The notes below the pieces were generated by a model. It had not been told where the DNA came from. It was given only the letters and a program-made list of their open reading frames with translations, and did no database searches. The translations under genes were made by a program, and so were the position numbers. From NCBI GenBank assembly GCA_964639395.1, contig CAZXCT010000013.1, positions 1 through 23,194 of the forward strand: a DNA stretch of 23,194 nucleotides, in the 5' to 3' direction. This DNA is from ATZT02 sp964639395. GTDB lineage: Bacteria > Actinomycetota > Actinomycetes > S36-B12 > UBA5976. Below, piece after piece: positions 22,651 through 23,194 of this stretch. Every line of letters starts with the position of its first letter. Position 1 is the stretch's first letter.

Positions 22651-23194
22651 CTAAAAATCTGCAAAAAGTTCTTAATCCGAATCTCAATGAATCAACGGGG
22701 ATTCTTTCATTCTTACCATGAAACAATGCAGCGAAATCTAATTCACGTGGTAGTAGCAGCGGCATAAATCCATAACCAATTACACCCAATTTTGATAGTG
22801 CTTTTGCATCTGTACCGCCAGAAAGCATGTAGGGCACAACCTTTGCGCCAGGATCTTCTACTTTGATTGCGTCCACCATGTGTTCAATTAGTGAGCCTGA
22901 AAAAGGCGCGGCGAGCGCAACGTCAAGATTTTGAAAAGTTACATCTATATCTTCACCCGCTAAGGATTTGATTGTCTCTACAAAACTCTCTTGATTACCA
23001 GGCAGAAAGCGCCCGTCTATTACCGCGCTTGCTTCACTAGGTATCACATTCGCTTTGTATCCAGCCGAAAGCATTGTTGGATTTGCCGTGTCTCGTAATG
23101 TAGCTTTTACAATTTTTGATAAGCCAATGAGCAAATCAGCAGTTTTTTCTGGGTCATTTGGGTCGAAGCTAGTTTTTGTTATATTTGCAGTCTG
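22640..23194 (-). CDS. M20 family metallopeptidase, C-terminal part (5' end outside the window)
   Basis: The frame is open from the window edge to a TAA at 22640-22642, giving the last 184 residues. TLRDTANPTMLSAGYKANVI followed by PSEASAVIDGRFLPG is the M20 dimerisation-domain signature. SGGTDAKALSKLGVIGYGFMP precedes the terminal metal-site motif LFHGKNERIP, whose His is a zinc ligand. The family hydrolyses terminal amide bonds of peptides or acyl-amino acids in the cytoplasm. Rv2141c occupies a similar place in M. tuberculosis by memory. A TTG inside the frame at 23132-23134 is not the true start, because the conserved text continues upstream to the edge. Confidence 0.9.
   Translation of the reverse strand, partial: QTANITKTSFDPNDPEKTADLLIGLSKIVKATLRDTANPTMLSAGYKANVIPSEASAVIDGRFLPGNQESFVETIKSLAGEDIDVTFQNLDVALAAPFSGSLIEHMVDAIKVEDPGAKVVPYMLSGGTDAKALSKLGVIGYGFMPLLLPRELDFAALFHGKNERIPVDSLRFGLRTFCRFLAKL

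Noticed and set aside
22646..22655. Ten-base palindrome TTTAGCTAAA at the DUF5703/M20 junction.
   Set aside because: It is short and AT-rich, has no loop or T-run and is likely chance in low-GC DNA.
22640..23134. Complete short M20-like gene starting at a TTG at 23134.
   Set aside because: The same frame stays open to the window edge with family-like sequence, so it is the C-terminal part of a longer gene.
1..23194. tRNA or rRNA genes, CRISPR arrays, insertion sequences, prophage or integration sites.
   Set aside because: None was found by eye. The window is almost wholly filled by housekeeping genes in an order conserved with other actinobacteria, with no sign of recent transfer.

Overview
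The window is gene-dense, low-GC (roughly 40% by eye) chromosomal DNA from a member of the Actinobacteria. The diagnostic genes are a complete Pup-proteasome locus (mpa, dop, pup, prcB, prcA, pafA, pafB, pafC), a mycothiol gene (mshC), and several families that occur almost only in actinobacteria (DUF3090, the SCO1664 family, DUF5703). Gene order closely follows, in compressed form, the Mycobacterium tuberculosis segment from about Rv2089c to Rv2141c as I remember it. Low GC, overlapping genes and almost no intergenic DNA suggest a streamlined, probably aquatic lineage such as the acI/Nanopelagicales group. That placement is an inference, not a measurement.

Layout. (1) 1-1621: a 3'-truncated M24 proline peptidase (minus) diverges from a PolI-type 5'-3' exonuclease (plus). 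(2) 14961-1590, minus strand: a tightly packed run of 13 genes, HAD phosphatase, trmI, mpa, dop, pup, prcB, prcA, pafA, an FKBP lipoprotein, pafB, pafC, a diacylglycerol-kinase-like lipid kinase and the Ski2-like helicase helY. Most junctions are 1-8 bp overlaps, so much of it is probably one or two transcripts. (3) 15029-15871, plus: a PAC2-family protein, whose 3' end overlaps that of pgi. (4) 21471-15861, minus: uppP, histidine phosphatase, DUF3090, SCO1664-family kinase-like protein, mshC and pgi. A probable intrinsic terminator and a new promoter separate the first four genes from mshC-pgi. (5) 21543-22650, plus: an aldo/keto-reductase-fold protein lacking the catalytic residues, plus a small basic DUF5703 protein. 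(6) 22640-23194, minus: the C-terminal part of an M20 metallopeptidase.

How the genes work together. PafA attaches Pup to lysines. Mpa recognises and unfolds the pupylated protein and feeds it to the PrcA/PrcB 20S core. Dop removes Pup. PafB and PafC form a DNA-damage-responsive transcription activator. Key residues of these proteins are visible, including the PrcB catalytic threonine and the Mpa C-terminal GQYL. Pup ends in Gly-Gly-Glu, so no deamidation by Dop is needed before ligation.

No rRNA, tRNA, CRISPR array, insertion sequence or prophage was seen. No stretch longer than 300 bp lacks a gene; the longest gap is about 70 bp. The most interesting points are the terminator written into the last codons of the SCO1664-family gene with a promoter for a leaderless mshC directly behind it, the degenerate aldo/keto reductase, the uncharacterised kinase-like/zinc-ribbon/phosphatase trio, and a lipid kinase standing where tatA/tatC sit in the mycobacterial locus.
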